From positions 1 to 7,143 of the forward strand of contig CAZOWL010000143.1 of assembly GCA_964583605.1 (NCBI GenBank): DNA of 7,143 bases, given 5' to 3'. Under the pieces are notes generated by a model. That model was not told the DNA's origin. It was given only the letters and a program-made list of their open reading frames with translations, and searched no databases. Positions 1 to 6,316 of the stretch are shown here, piece after piece (position 1 is the stretch's first letter; every line of letters starts with the position of its first letter). Made by a program: the position numbers and the translations under genes. Source of the DNA: CAZOWL01 sp964583605. Lineage in GTDB: Bacteria > Pseudomonadota > Gammaproteobacteria > Chromatiales > Chromatiaceae.

Positions 1-190
1 GGATACATCGTCTGAACAGCTGCTGCTTGCCGCCGAAGGTCTGGTAGAGGCTGCTCTTCGAGAGGGCCATCGCCGCCAGCAGGTCCTGCATCGAGGTGTG
101 CTCGTAGCCCTTGGACCAGAACTGCTGCATCGCCGCCTCCAACGCCGTCTCGGGGTCGAATGCAACGGGGCGTCCGCGATTGGCAACCAT
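1..190 (-). CDS. TetR/AcrR-family transcriptional repressor, N-terminal part (cut by the window edge)
   Basis: The first 63 residues are visible, reading leftward from the ATG at 190-188; the remainder lies outside the window. The protein starts MVANRGRPVAFD and continues through a TetR_N helix-turn-helix: an AMQQFWSKGYEHTSMQDLL segment (residues 20-38), then the recognition-helix region ALSKSSLYQTFGGKQQLF (about 42-59). The RGRP basic arm and SSLYQTFGGKQQLF are family hallmarks. TetR proteins bind palindromic operators as dimers and release DNA on binding a small ligand through the C-terminal domain, which is not seen here, so the ligand cannot be predicted. The ATG at 190 is chosen because the RGRP arm follows it directly and the promoter sits immediately upstream. 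There is no Shine-Dalgarno and almost no room for a leader. No recognisable target gene lies beside it on the visible side, so the target may lie to the left. Confidence 0.93.
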   Translation of the reverse strand, partial: MVANRGRPVAFDPETALEAAMQQFWSKGYEHTSMQDLLAAMALSKSSLYQTFGGKQQLFRRCI

Positions 191-196
191 GATCTA

Positions 197-225
197 TTTA
201 TGGACCGTTCGGTCCTCTCTGTCAA
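197..225 (-). promoter_or_regulatory. sigma70 promoter of the tetR-type gene
   Basis: On the minus strand a perfect -35 TTGACA (225-220) is followed by exactly 17 bp and a -10 CATAAA (202-197); the overlapping ATAAAT (201-196) is the alternative. The predicted transcription start, about 7 nt after the -10, falls at or next to the ATG at 190. The mRNA should therefore be leaderless or nearly so, which agrees with the missing Shine-Dalgarno. Confidence 0.75.
202..215. promoter_or_regulatory. Palindromic operator, probably for the TetR-type repressor
   Basis: GGACCG-TT-CGGTCC is a perfect inverted repeat with 6-bp arms and a 2-bp centre. It fills most of the spacer between the -35 and -10 of the tetR promoter, so a bound repressor would occlude polymerase. 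GACCG/CGGTC arms occur in known operators of several TetR-family regulators. Autorepression is inferred from this position. Confidence 0.75.
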
Positions 226-619
226 GGCCACCATCCAGTGGGGCTCTGAACCTATTCGTGCGTCGGCCAATGCTTGAGCTTGCCGGGCGCCTTGCGGCTG
301 GTCCTCGCCGGCAGCTCGGTCGATGGGCATACGCCACGGCCCAGGCTAGAGATTGGGCGCGGATTGTCTGCATCGTTCGCGTCCGCGGCGGTGGGCATGG
401 TCATCGACCAACGTGCGCGCCAGCTTGGCAAGGGGTCCGTTGATCATGCTGAGCCTCCGCTCCCCCTTCAAGATCGGTCGAACCGGCGGGCCCCGATCTA
501 GCGGGCGACCGCAAGGGTTCCATGAATCACCGCGAGGGATAACGGGATCGATTGGGAGGCCCAGACGACGGCATCAGCTGGAGGCAACGCACGGGTCGGC
601 CTGCTCGCTCTGTCCGGCA
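226..619. other. Unassigned intergenic stretch
   Basis: No recognisable gene is visible on either strand. Open frames here are short, begin at weak starts and give low-complexity arginine- and proline-rich products typical of frame shadows in GC-rich DNA. The only candidate with a good ribosome binding site is the 33-codon minus-strand ORF listed separately. The stretch could be decayed coding DNA, but I cannot name a parent gene. Confidence 0.5.
346..447 (-). CDS. Possible small ORF of 33 aa, unrecognised
   Basis: An ATG at 447-445 is preceded at 6 nt by a GGAGG Shine-Dalgarno (458-454, minus strand), better than those of most neighbouring genes. The product begins MINGPLAKLARTLVDDHAHR, becomes arginine-rich and stops at a TAG (348-346). 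I do not recognise the family. It lies upstream of, and on the same strand as, the tetR-type gene, which has its own promoter. It may be the surviving start of a decayed gene, a genuine small protein, or chance. Only the ribosome binding site argues for it. Confidence 0.2.
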   Translation of the reverse strand: MINGPLAKLARTLVDDHAHRRGRERCRQSAPNL

Positions 620-630
620 TTGTCTCGGAT

Positions 631-650
631 GACTATAATCGGGAATAGTC
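631..650. promoter_or_regulatory. TATAAT box inside a palindrome, candidate promoter/operator of the two-component operon
   Basis: GACTAT (631-636) and ATAGTC (645-650) form a perfect 6-bp inverted repeat with an 8-nt centre. The left arm overlaps a perfect -10 hexamer TATAAT (634-639, plus strand). No good -35 is visible 15-18 bp upstream, so if this is a promoter it would probably need an activator or be controlled by a protein binding the palindrome. The predicted start near 646 would give a leader of about 220 nt before the kinase gene. Confidence 0.35.
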
Positions 651-693
651 GCAGGCCTTGCGGCGATAGTGACGCCATGATCACAGGCCTGCG
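650..693 (+). promoter_or_regulatory. Nested hairpin in the leader of the two-component operon
   Basis: CGCAGGCCT (650-658) and AGGCCTGCG (685-693) are perfect 9-bp inverted arms around 26 nt. Inside the loop, GGCG (662-665) and CGCC (673-676) form a second short stem. The structure starts just after the TATAAT box, so it would sit at the 5' end of a transcript begun there. No U-tract follows, so it is not a classic terminator. A role in mRNA stability or protein binding is possible but inferred. Confidence 0.4.
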
Positions 694-710
694 GGGCCGT
701 TCTTTGCAAC

Positions 711-726
711 CGGCGCGGCTGTTGCG
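711..726 (+). promoter_or_regulatory. Weak sigma54-like -24/-12 element upstream of the kinase gene
   Basis: CGGCGCG-N4-TTGCG has GG (712-713) and GC (724-725) separated by exactly 10 bp, as sigma54 promoters require, and a perfect TTGC at -12. The -24 part departs from TGGCACG at two positions. It lies about 140 bp upstream of the kinase start and would mean autoregulation by the encoded response regulator. In GC-rich DNA such a match can occur by chance. Confidence 0.22.
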
Positions 727-864
727 AGTCGGTCTTACGCCATCAGTAATTGCCGGGCAGCCTGCCTATCGCCCGCCGACTGGTGTGCCTCTCCGTCGGT
801 GCGCGACGCAGCGGGTGATGACCGCCCGCCGCCAATCTGTACGCCACCAGCCTCACCCGTCTCG

Positions 865-2344
865 ATGCGTCTCTTCCGAAGTCTCCGCAGTGCCGTTCTC
901 CTCTTCGTCGTCCTGCCGCTCCTGGGTGTTCTCATCGCGCTCGGCACGCTTGGCCTGCGCGGGGTCGAGCAGCAGGTGACCCAGCGCCTACAGGACGACA
1001 TCGAGCTGGTCGCCCGCTCGATTCGGCTGCCGGTGGCGGCCGCCATGGCCCGGCGCGACGCCGCGGCCGTCCAGGAGGCCCTCGACTCGATTTTCGAGAT
1101 CGACCAGGTCTTCGGCGCCTACGTCTACGACGAGACGGGCCGCCGCGTCGCGGCCAACGGCCCGCGCAGCCCCTCGCTGGACCGCCGGCGGGACGCGCGT
1201 GCCGTCACGGCCGAGGGAAGCCAAGGGGCCTTCGACGAGCGCCCCGAACGGCCGGTGTTTTCCTTCTTTCTGCCCCTCCTCGATGCGAGTGGGCAGAGCA
1301 TCGGACTGTTGCAGGTCACCCGCGACATCAGCCCCTTTCACTCCTTTCTGACGCGCCTGCGCCTCGAGGGCGCCATCGCCATGGCCGCGGTCGCCATCCT
1401 GATCCTGATCGTCGTGCTCGCCGGGCACCAACGCGCCGTCGGCCGCCACGTGCGGACCTTGGCTGAGATCCTGCGTCGCCTCGGCGATGGCGAGCGGGGC
1501 CTGCGGGTGCCGGTGGCGGGGGCCGACGAGCTGCGCCTGCTCGCCGCCAGCATCAACACGATGATCGAACGACGTGAGGAGTCCGAGCGGACGGTCCAGG
1601 CCCAGCGGGCTCGACAGGCCGCCCTCGAAGAGGAGCTGCGACATGCCGAAAAGCTCGCTGCAATCGGACGCCTTGCGGCCGGGATTGCCCACGAGCTTGG
1701 CACACCGCTGGCGATCGTAGCAGGCCGCGCACAGCGTGCCGCCCGTGCGCTGCCCGAAGACGCGCCGGCCCGCAGCGAGCTGGCCAGCCTCCAGGGCGAG
1801 CTGGCCCGGGTCACCGGGATCGTGCGGCAACTGCTCGATTTCGCCCGGCGCAACCCGCTCCAGTCGCGTCGCCTCTCGCTCGCTGCCGTTTTGTCGGCGG
1901 CCGTGGCCCGCGTGATCCGCCAGGCCGGCGAGCCGCCCGTCTCTATCGAGATCGCTGGCCTGGAGCGGGCGGCCAGCGTCCGCCTCGCGGCGGACCCCTT
2001 GCGCCTTGAGCAGGCGCTGGGCAATCTCGTCGAGAATGCCGTCGCTGCGGCCCATCGGTGTGTGCAGATCGACTACGAGGTGTCGCCCGAGCAGCTCGCG
2101 ATCCGGGTGACCGACGATGGCCCCGGCATCGACGCGCCGGATCTCGAGCGCCTCTTCGAGCCCTTCTTCACGACCAAGCCCGCCGGCCAAGGCACCGGGC
2201 TCGGTCTGGCGATCGCCCGCGCCGCGATCGAGGCGCATGGCGGGCATCTGTGGCTGGACCGCAGTTGGCAGAGCGGCGCCCGTTTCGTCGTCGCGCTCCC
2301 CTGGCGGCCTGCCACGCACAGGAGCGAGGAGGCCCTCGCGCGCG

Positions 2345-2355
<11 letters not shown>
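865..2355 (+). CDS. Membrane sensor histidine kinase of a two-component system (partner of an NtrC-type regulator)
   Basis: A 496-aa inner-membrane kinase that should autophosphorylate on a conserved histidine and pass the phosphate to the regulator encoded next. Layout: TM1 about residues 9-29; a periplasmic sensor region about 30-168, probably a Cache/PDC-like fold but not assignable to a ligand; TM2 about 169-187; HAMP linker to about 240; a charged coiled-coil stretch 240-262; HisKA with H276 in GIAHELGTPL; HATPase_c with the N box around N387/N391, G1 DDGPGI (417-422), F box FEPFFTTK (431-438) and G2 GTGLGL (443-448). All catalytic motifs are intact. The ATG at 865 is preferred over an upstream GTG at 799 because it gives a normal N-terminal MRLFRSLR followed by the membrane helix; neither start has a clear Shine-Dalgarno. 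Its last 11 nt overlap the next gene, indicating translational coupling. Confidence 0.93.
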
Positions 2356-3733
<1,378 letters not shown>

Positions 3734-3760
3734 CAAAGGGGCACGTAGCAGGCTGACCCA

Positions 3761-3777
3761 TGTGTCGATCCGACACA
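3761..3777. promoter_or_regulatory. 17-bp perfect palindrome, candidate enhancer (UAS) of the response regulator
   Basis: TGTGTCG-ATC-CGACACA has perfect 7-bp arms around 3 bp. It starts 28 nt after the regulator stop codon and about 90 bp upstream of the sigma54-like element at 3866, within the usual range for NtrC-type enhancers. It has no following U-tract and a moderate GC content, so it makes a poor terminator. I found no second copy upstream of the kinase or cupin genes, which leaves the assignment unconfirmed. Confidence 0.5.
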
Positions 3778-3865
3778 GTCGGGCGCTGCCTTGCGGGCGA
3801 TAGCCGAACCGGTGCCGATGGCGTAATGCGCTGATCCGATGCACTTTTGACTCTTTTCCTGGATC

Positions 3866-3881
3866 TGGCACGCAATCTGAC
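3866..3881 (+). promoter_or_regulatory. Candidate sigma54 promoter of the DUF4168 gene
   Basis: TGGCACG (3866-3872) is a perfect -24 element, followed after 4 nt by CTGA (3877-3880), where TTGC is expected. The GG-to-G spacing is right, but the normally invariant C of the -12 GC is A, which would weaken or abolish it. It shares TGGCACG-N4-CTG with the better promoter at 5708. A predicted start near 3892 would leave about 36 nt before the ATG. A sigma70 alternative is TTGACT (3847-3852) with 18 bp to CGCAAT (3871-3876), which has a poor -10. Confidence 0.45.
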
Positions 3882-3927
3882 TGTCTTTCGGTACCTCAAC
3901 AACGCCTAAGATACTGGAGGCAACCCA

Positions 3928-4380
3928 ATGATGATCGATATCATCCGACAAGCCCTATACACCGCGAGTCTCACCACCCTGCTCGCCGCCTCGGCCAACA
4001 GCCTGGCGCAGAGCGGTCAGCAAGAGTATCAGCAAGGCTATCAAGGCGGCTATCAAGGCGGCGATCCCGGCCAGGCCGCAAGCCCACCCGCTTCCGGTGA
4101 ATCCGCGTCCATCCTGGACGTTGACGAGGCCACCGTCGAGCGGTTCGCCGTGGCGAGCGTCGAAGTGCAACGGATGAATCGGGAATTGACCGAGGAGATG
4201 AACGCGGCCTCGAACGTGACCGAGGCGCAAGAGCTGCAGCGCAAGGCGCAGGAGGAAATGGCCCAGGCCGTCGAGGAGGAAGGGATCTCGGTCCGGGAGT
4301 ATAATGAGATCGCGACGGCCATGCAGCAGGATCCGGCGCTGGCGGCACGCATCAATGCCAAGATCGAGGCAATCCAATAG
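3928..4380 (+). CDS. Exported DUF4168-family protein
   Basis: A 150-aa protein with a Sec signal peptide (hydrophobic about 7-22, probable cleavage after NSLA at 27), so it acts in the periplasm or outside the cell. Next comes a low-complexity linker rich in Q, Y and G, with two exact YQGG units (about 33-50), then a proline/serine segment. Residues about 67-148 form the DUF4168 domain: an alpha-helical region starting DEATVERFAVASVEVQRM, followed by a charged helix, EGISVREYNEIATAMQQDP and a short terminal helix. The biochemical function of this family is not known. The ATG at 3928 is followed by another ATG; GGAGG at 3916-3920 lies 7 nt before the first. The gene follows the two-component pair after 194 nt that hold a palindrome and a sigma54-like element. 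It may be cotranscribed with the BON protein gene 109 nt downstream. Confidence 0.85.
   Translation: MMIDIIRQALYTASLTTLLAASANSLAQSGQQEYQQGYQGGYQGGDPGQAASPPASGESASILDVDEATVERFAVASVEVQRMNRELTEEMNAASNVTEAQELQRKAQEEMAQAVEEEGISVREYNEIATAMQQDPALAARINAKIEAIQ
4036..4059 (+). repeat. Tandem 12-bp repeat encoding the YQGG units
   Basis: GGCTATCAAGGC occurs twice in direct tandem (4036-4047 and 4048-4059), preceded by a degenerate copy encoding EYQQ. It lies in the linker after the signal peptide. The exact identity of the two copies at DNA level suggests a recent slippage duplication, so the copy number may vary between strains. Confidence 0.8.
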
Positions 4381-4388
4381 AGTGGTAA

Positions 4389-4425
4389 GCGGCACATCCG
4401 GGAGGATGCCCGTCCGGGGTGCCGC
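4389..4425 (+). promoter_or_regulatory. Intercistronic hairpin between the DUF4168 and BON genes
   Basis: GCGGCAC (4389-4395) pairs perfectly with GTGCCGC (4419-4425), and GGG/CCC and ATCC/GGAT pairings are possible inside. It starts 9 nt after the DUF4168 stop. There is no U-tract, so a stability or processing element between two cistrons is as likely as a terminator. Confidence 0.4.
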
Positions 4426-4489
4426 GCACGGCTCGCCGATCGCGCGGCTCGCTTCGCCCGGGCCGGGCACTAACCAGGAGAAAGTCGCT

Positions 4490-5296
4490 ATGCCGAGATC
4501 GCGTCCGGCGGCAATCGCCGCCGTCGCTGTGAGCCTGTTGATTGGAGCCGGCGGTCCGATGGCCGATGCCGCGGACTGCGCTGCAGCCCGGGCTGAGACC
4601 CTGATCGCAGTCAATGAGCTGCTCAGCGGCTATCGGATCGAGGCGCGCTTGGTCGAGGGCCGGCTGCGCCTCGAGGGGGCCGTGAGCAACGCCCTCGAGC
4701 ATCGGCTCGCCGGCGAGCTGGCCGCCCTCACCGTCCCCGGCGTCGAGATCGACAATGCGCTGGCCATGTCCGCCGCAAGGCCCGACGAGCCTGGTGAACA
4801 GTACGTTAAGGATCGTGATCTGACCGCCGCGACCCGGCTGCGCCAGCGACTCGCGTGGCAGGTCAGCAATACCGGACTGGATGTCGAGGTCGCGGTCGAC
4901 GACGGCGTGGCGCGCCTGCGCGGCCAGGTCGGAACGACCGCCACCAAAGACCGCCTGAGCGCCGTCGCCAAGAGCACCAAGGGGATCGAGCAGGTGTTCA
5001 GCTACATCACGGTCGATCCCAGCCGGGTGGGGACCGAGCGTGAGCGACAGCGCGAGGCAGCGGAGATGGAGCGCGAAGACAGCTGGATCGCGACGCGGCT
5101 GCGCGCCTTGCTCGCCGCCGACTCGGCGGTCACCTCGGGCGAGATCGAGGTCAGAGTCCGCGGAGGCGTCGTCTTGCTGCGCGGCTCCGTTGCCTCGGCG
5201 GCCGAGCGGCGCATCGTCGAAACCATCGCCGGCGACGTGCCCGGTGTACAGGAGGTCGACTCGCGCCTGATCATCGATGCCCCCGCACATGCCTAG
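4490..5296 (+). CDS. Exported protein with three BON domains
   Basis: A 268-aa protein with an N-terminal Sec signal peptide (basic MPRSRP, hydrophobic about 7-22, probable cleavage after MADA near residue 27), predicted periplasmic. It contains three BON-type repeats: about 33-93 (VEGRLRLEGAVSNALEHRLA), 112-176 (DDGVARLRGQVGTTATKDRL) and 198-264 (GGVVLLRGSVASAAERRIVE). Each shows the family pattern of a helix, a strand pair ending in LxGxV, a second helix and a final PGV or KGI turn with strand. A charged linker (about 180-197) separates repeats two and three. BON domains, as in OsmY and secretin-associated proteins, are linked to membranes and envelope stress. The ATG at 4490 has AGGAG at 4476-4480. 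No promoter is obvious directly upstream, so cotranscription with the DUF4168 gene is likely. Confidence 0.88.
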   Translation: MPRSRPAAIAAVAVSLLIGAGGPMADAADCAAARAETLIAVNELLSGYRIEARLVEGRLRLEGAVSNALEHRLAGELAALTVPGVEIDNALAMSAARPDEPGEQYVKDRDLTAATRLRQRLAWQVSNTGLDVEVAVDDGVARLRGQVGTTATKDRLSAVAKSTKGIEQVFSYITVDPSRVGTERERQREAAEMEREDSWIATRLRALLAADSAVTSGEIEVRVRGGVVLLRGSVASAAERRIVETIAGDVPGVQEVDSRLIIDAPAHA

Positions 5297-5397
5297 GGCA
5301 ATGGGCGGCACCGAGCGCGCGGCAGCGAGCCGACCGCGATGGTGCGGGCGGTCGCAAGGGCCAGTCGGGCCGACAACGCGGCGACGCGGCCCAGGCG

Positions 5398-5425
5398 CAA
5401 CGCCTGACAGGGGCCTGTGGCGTTG
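5398..5425. repeat. Strong GC-rich hairpin downstream of the BON gene
   Basis: CAACGCC-TG-ACAGG faces CCTGTGGCGTTG, giving a 12-bp stem (11 if a 4-nt loop is allowed) with a 2-nt bulge. It begins 102 nt after the BON protein stop. Neither strand shows a U-tract next to it, so a REP-like or mRNA 3'-end stabilising element fits at least as well as a rho-independent terminator. Confidence 0.5.
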
Positions 5426-5467
5426 GCATTGCGATCCGCCCGGTCTGTGGTGTGGCGGTTCGCATCG

Positions 5468-5695
5468 ATGACCTTCGCCGACCTCAAGCGCATGACAAAG
5501 ACCATCTCCGGCGTCAGTGCCACGCCGCTGTCGGGTCTGGGCACGGCTCGGTGGTACCGCCCAGGCGAGCGCCCCAATCCCGCCAACGTGACCGCCGCGT
5601 CACCCGAGACCGAGCGATCGCGGTTCGACGACGCCCAAGCAACCGCCCGCGAGGAGCTTGAAATCGAGCACGGAGACGGCGTCTGTCCAGCGTGA
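5468..5695 (+). pseudogene. Possible remnant of the N-terminus of a PEP-utilising enzyme I-type phosphotransferase
   Basis: This 75-codon frame has mostly G/C third positions, as in real genes here. Residues about 12-24, ISGVSATPLSGLGTA, match in length and position the GVSASPGIAIGPA opening of PTS enzyme I and DhaM/PtsP-type proteins. A later SPETERSRFDDAQATAREEL resembles the following family segment (DPE.E..RF..A...A..EL). Intact enzyme I proteins run to about 575 residues; here the frame stops at 5695 with no continuation visible in another frame. It has no clear Shine-Dalgarno, and I see no confident HPr domain before it. It is most likely a truncated relic whose remainder was replaced by the cupin promoter region. 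It could also be a small unrelated ORF, because the match rests on recalled family patterns only. Confidence 0.33.
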
Positions 5696-5703
5696 CGCGC
5701 TGG
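5687..5703. promoter_or_regulatory. Perfect palindrome next to the cupin gene's -24 element
   Basis: CCAGCG-TGACG-CGCTGG has perfect 6-bp arms and a 5-bp centre. It ends 4 bp before the -24 element at 5708. That is too close for a standard NtrC-type enhancer, so if it is a binding site it would more likely serve a repressor or accessory protein. It differs in sequence from the palindrome at 3761. Confidence 0.35.
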
Positions 5704-5707
5704 TGCC

Positions 5708-5723
5708 TGGCACGCGGTCTGCC
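5708..5723 (+). promoter_or_regulatory. sigma54 (-24/-12) promoter of the cupin gene
   Basis: TGGCACG (5708-5714), 4 nt, then CTGC (5719-5722): GG (5709-5710) and GC (5721-5722) are 10 bp apart, exactly the sigma54 spacing. It differs from the consensus TGGCACG-N4-TTGCW only at the first base of TTGC and at the final W. The predicted start near 5734 gives a leader of about 56 nt before the ATG at 5790. This is the best sigma54 match in the window, and the same window encodes a sigma54 activator. Confidence 0.7.
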
Positions 5724-5789
5724 TGCCCGTCGACTACTTCGCAGCAGAATGTCTCATCAGGGGCAGCAACGACTTTCTGGAGGAATCTT

Positions 5790-6269
5790 ATGTACGAGTG
5801 CAGAACCCAACCCGCCCGCATCTCATTCCACCTGATTGCCGCGGCGGCGGCCCTCGTCGTGGCAGCGCCTTGGTCGACTCTGGCCGCAGACGATGGCAAG
5901 GCCTTCACCCGCGATCCCGGCTCGGCCGACCTCGAATGGAACCCATGCCCGGCATTCATGCCAGAAGACTGGGGAATCGCTGTCCTCCAGGGTGACCCGG
6001 TGAAACCCAACGCCGACGTCCTGTTTCGCCTGCGGAGCAACACCACGGCACCCCACCATTGGCATACCAGTGCCGAGCGCATGGTGCTCATCAGCGGCAA
6101 GATGCAAGTGGATTACGACGGCCAGGAACCGGTGGTACTCCAGCCTGGCACCTACGCCTACGGCCCGGCCCGACTTCCGCACACGAGCCACTGCCTATCG
6201 GACGCGGACTGCATCCCGTTCATTGCGTTCGAAGAGCCGGTAGACGCCCACGCGGCCGATGGTTCCTAA
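5790..6269 (+). CDS. Exported small cupin-domain protein
   Basis: A 159-aa protein with a Sec signal peptide (hydrophobic about 12-27, probable cleavage after STLA at 32), so periplasmic. The mature part is a single-domain cupin: PHHWHTSAERMVLISG holds the motif 1 pattern HxHxxxE(x6)G with probable metal ligands H90, H92 and E96; motif 2 LQPGTYAYGPARLPHTSH supplies H131, with H134 nearby. The first G of the classical motif 1 is replaced by N84. It resembles small exported cupins of unknown function rather than a named enzyme. Three cysteines (C53, C135, C141) could form a disulfide in the oxidising periplasm. The ATG at 5790 is preferred over upstream starts in the frame because GGAGGA (5779-5784) precedes it and the signal peptide follows directly. 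It has its own sigma54-type promoter. Confidence 0.85.
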   Translation: MYECRTQPARISFHLIAAAAALVVAAPWSTLAADDGKAFTRDPGSADLEWNPCPAFMPEDWGIAVLQGDPVKPNADVLFRLRSNTTAPHHWHTSAERMVLISGKMQVDYDGQEPVVLQPGTYAYGPARLPHTSHCLSDADCIPFIAFEEPVDAHAADGS

Positions 6270-6290
6270 GAGGTCTCGGATGAGCGGGGA

Positions 6291-6316
6291 ACTGGGCGGG
6301 CGAGGCGCCGCCCGGT
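6291..6316. terminator. Hairpin between convergent genes, candidate bidirectional terminator
   Basis: ACTGGGCGG (6291-6299) pairs with CCGCCCGGT (6308-6316), a 9-bp stem with one G-U pair and an 8-nt loop. It lies 22 nt after the cupin stop and touches the stop codon of the gltD remnant on the other strand. There is no U-run on either side, so termination efficiency is uncertain. Confidence 0.45.

Noticed and set aside
270..330. MLELAGRLAAGPRRQLGR reading, reminiscent of enoyl-CoA hydratase C-terminal regions
   Set aside because: Only a dozen or so residues resemble the family, with no supporting sequence before or after; chance in GC-rich DNA is likelier.
794..808. CGTCG-N5-CGACG dyad near 800 as a second copy of the 3761 palindrome
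   Set aside because: Spacing and outer bases differ (TGTGTCG-N3-CGACACA); only the GTCG/CGAC core is shared, which is expected by chance at this GC content.
799..864. GTG start at 799 extending the kinase by 22 residues
   Set aside because: The extension is proline-rich, places the membrane helix unnaturally far from the N-terminus and has no Shine-Dalgarno; the ATG at 865 gives a normal membrane protein start.
353..979. 208-codon plus-strand frame rich in R, S and P
   Set aside because: Low-complexity product with no recognisable motif, no ribosome binding site, and overlap with the start of the clear kinase gene in another frame.
988..2319. 443-codon minus-strand frame opposite the kinase gene
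   Set aside because: Antisense shadow of a strongly supported histidine kinase; long antisense frames are common in GC-rich coding DNA.
3761..3777. Palindrome after the response regulator read as a rho-independent terminator
   Set aside because: The stem is only 7 bp with moderate GC and is not followed by a U-tract; an enhancer role fits its position better.
4466..4485. GGGCAC before the BON gene as a -24 element
   Set aside because: No GC at the required 10-bp spacing, and the sequence runs straight into the AGGAG ribosome binding site.
5293..5586. 97-codon minus-strand frame between the BON and cupin genes
   Set aside because: No ribosome binding site or known motif; the opposite strand has a more coding-like frame with a possible family match.
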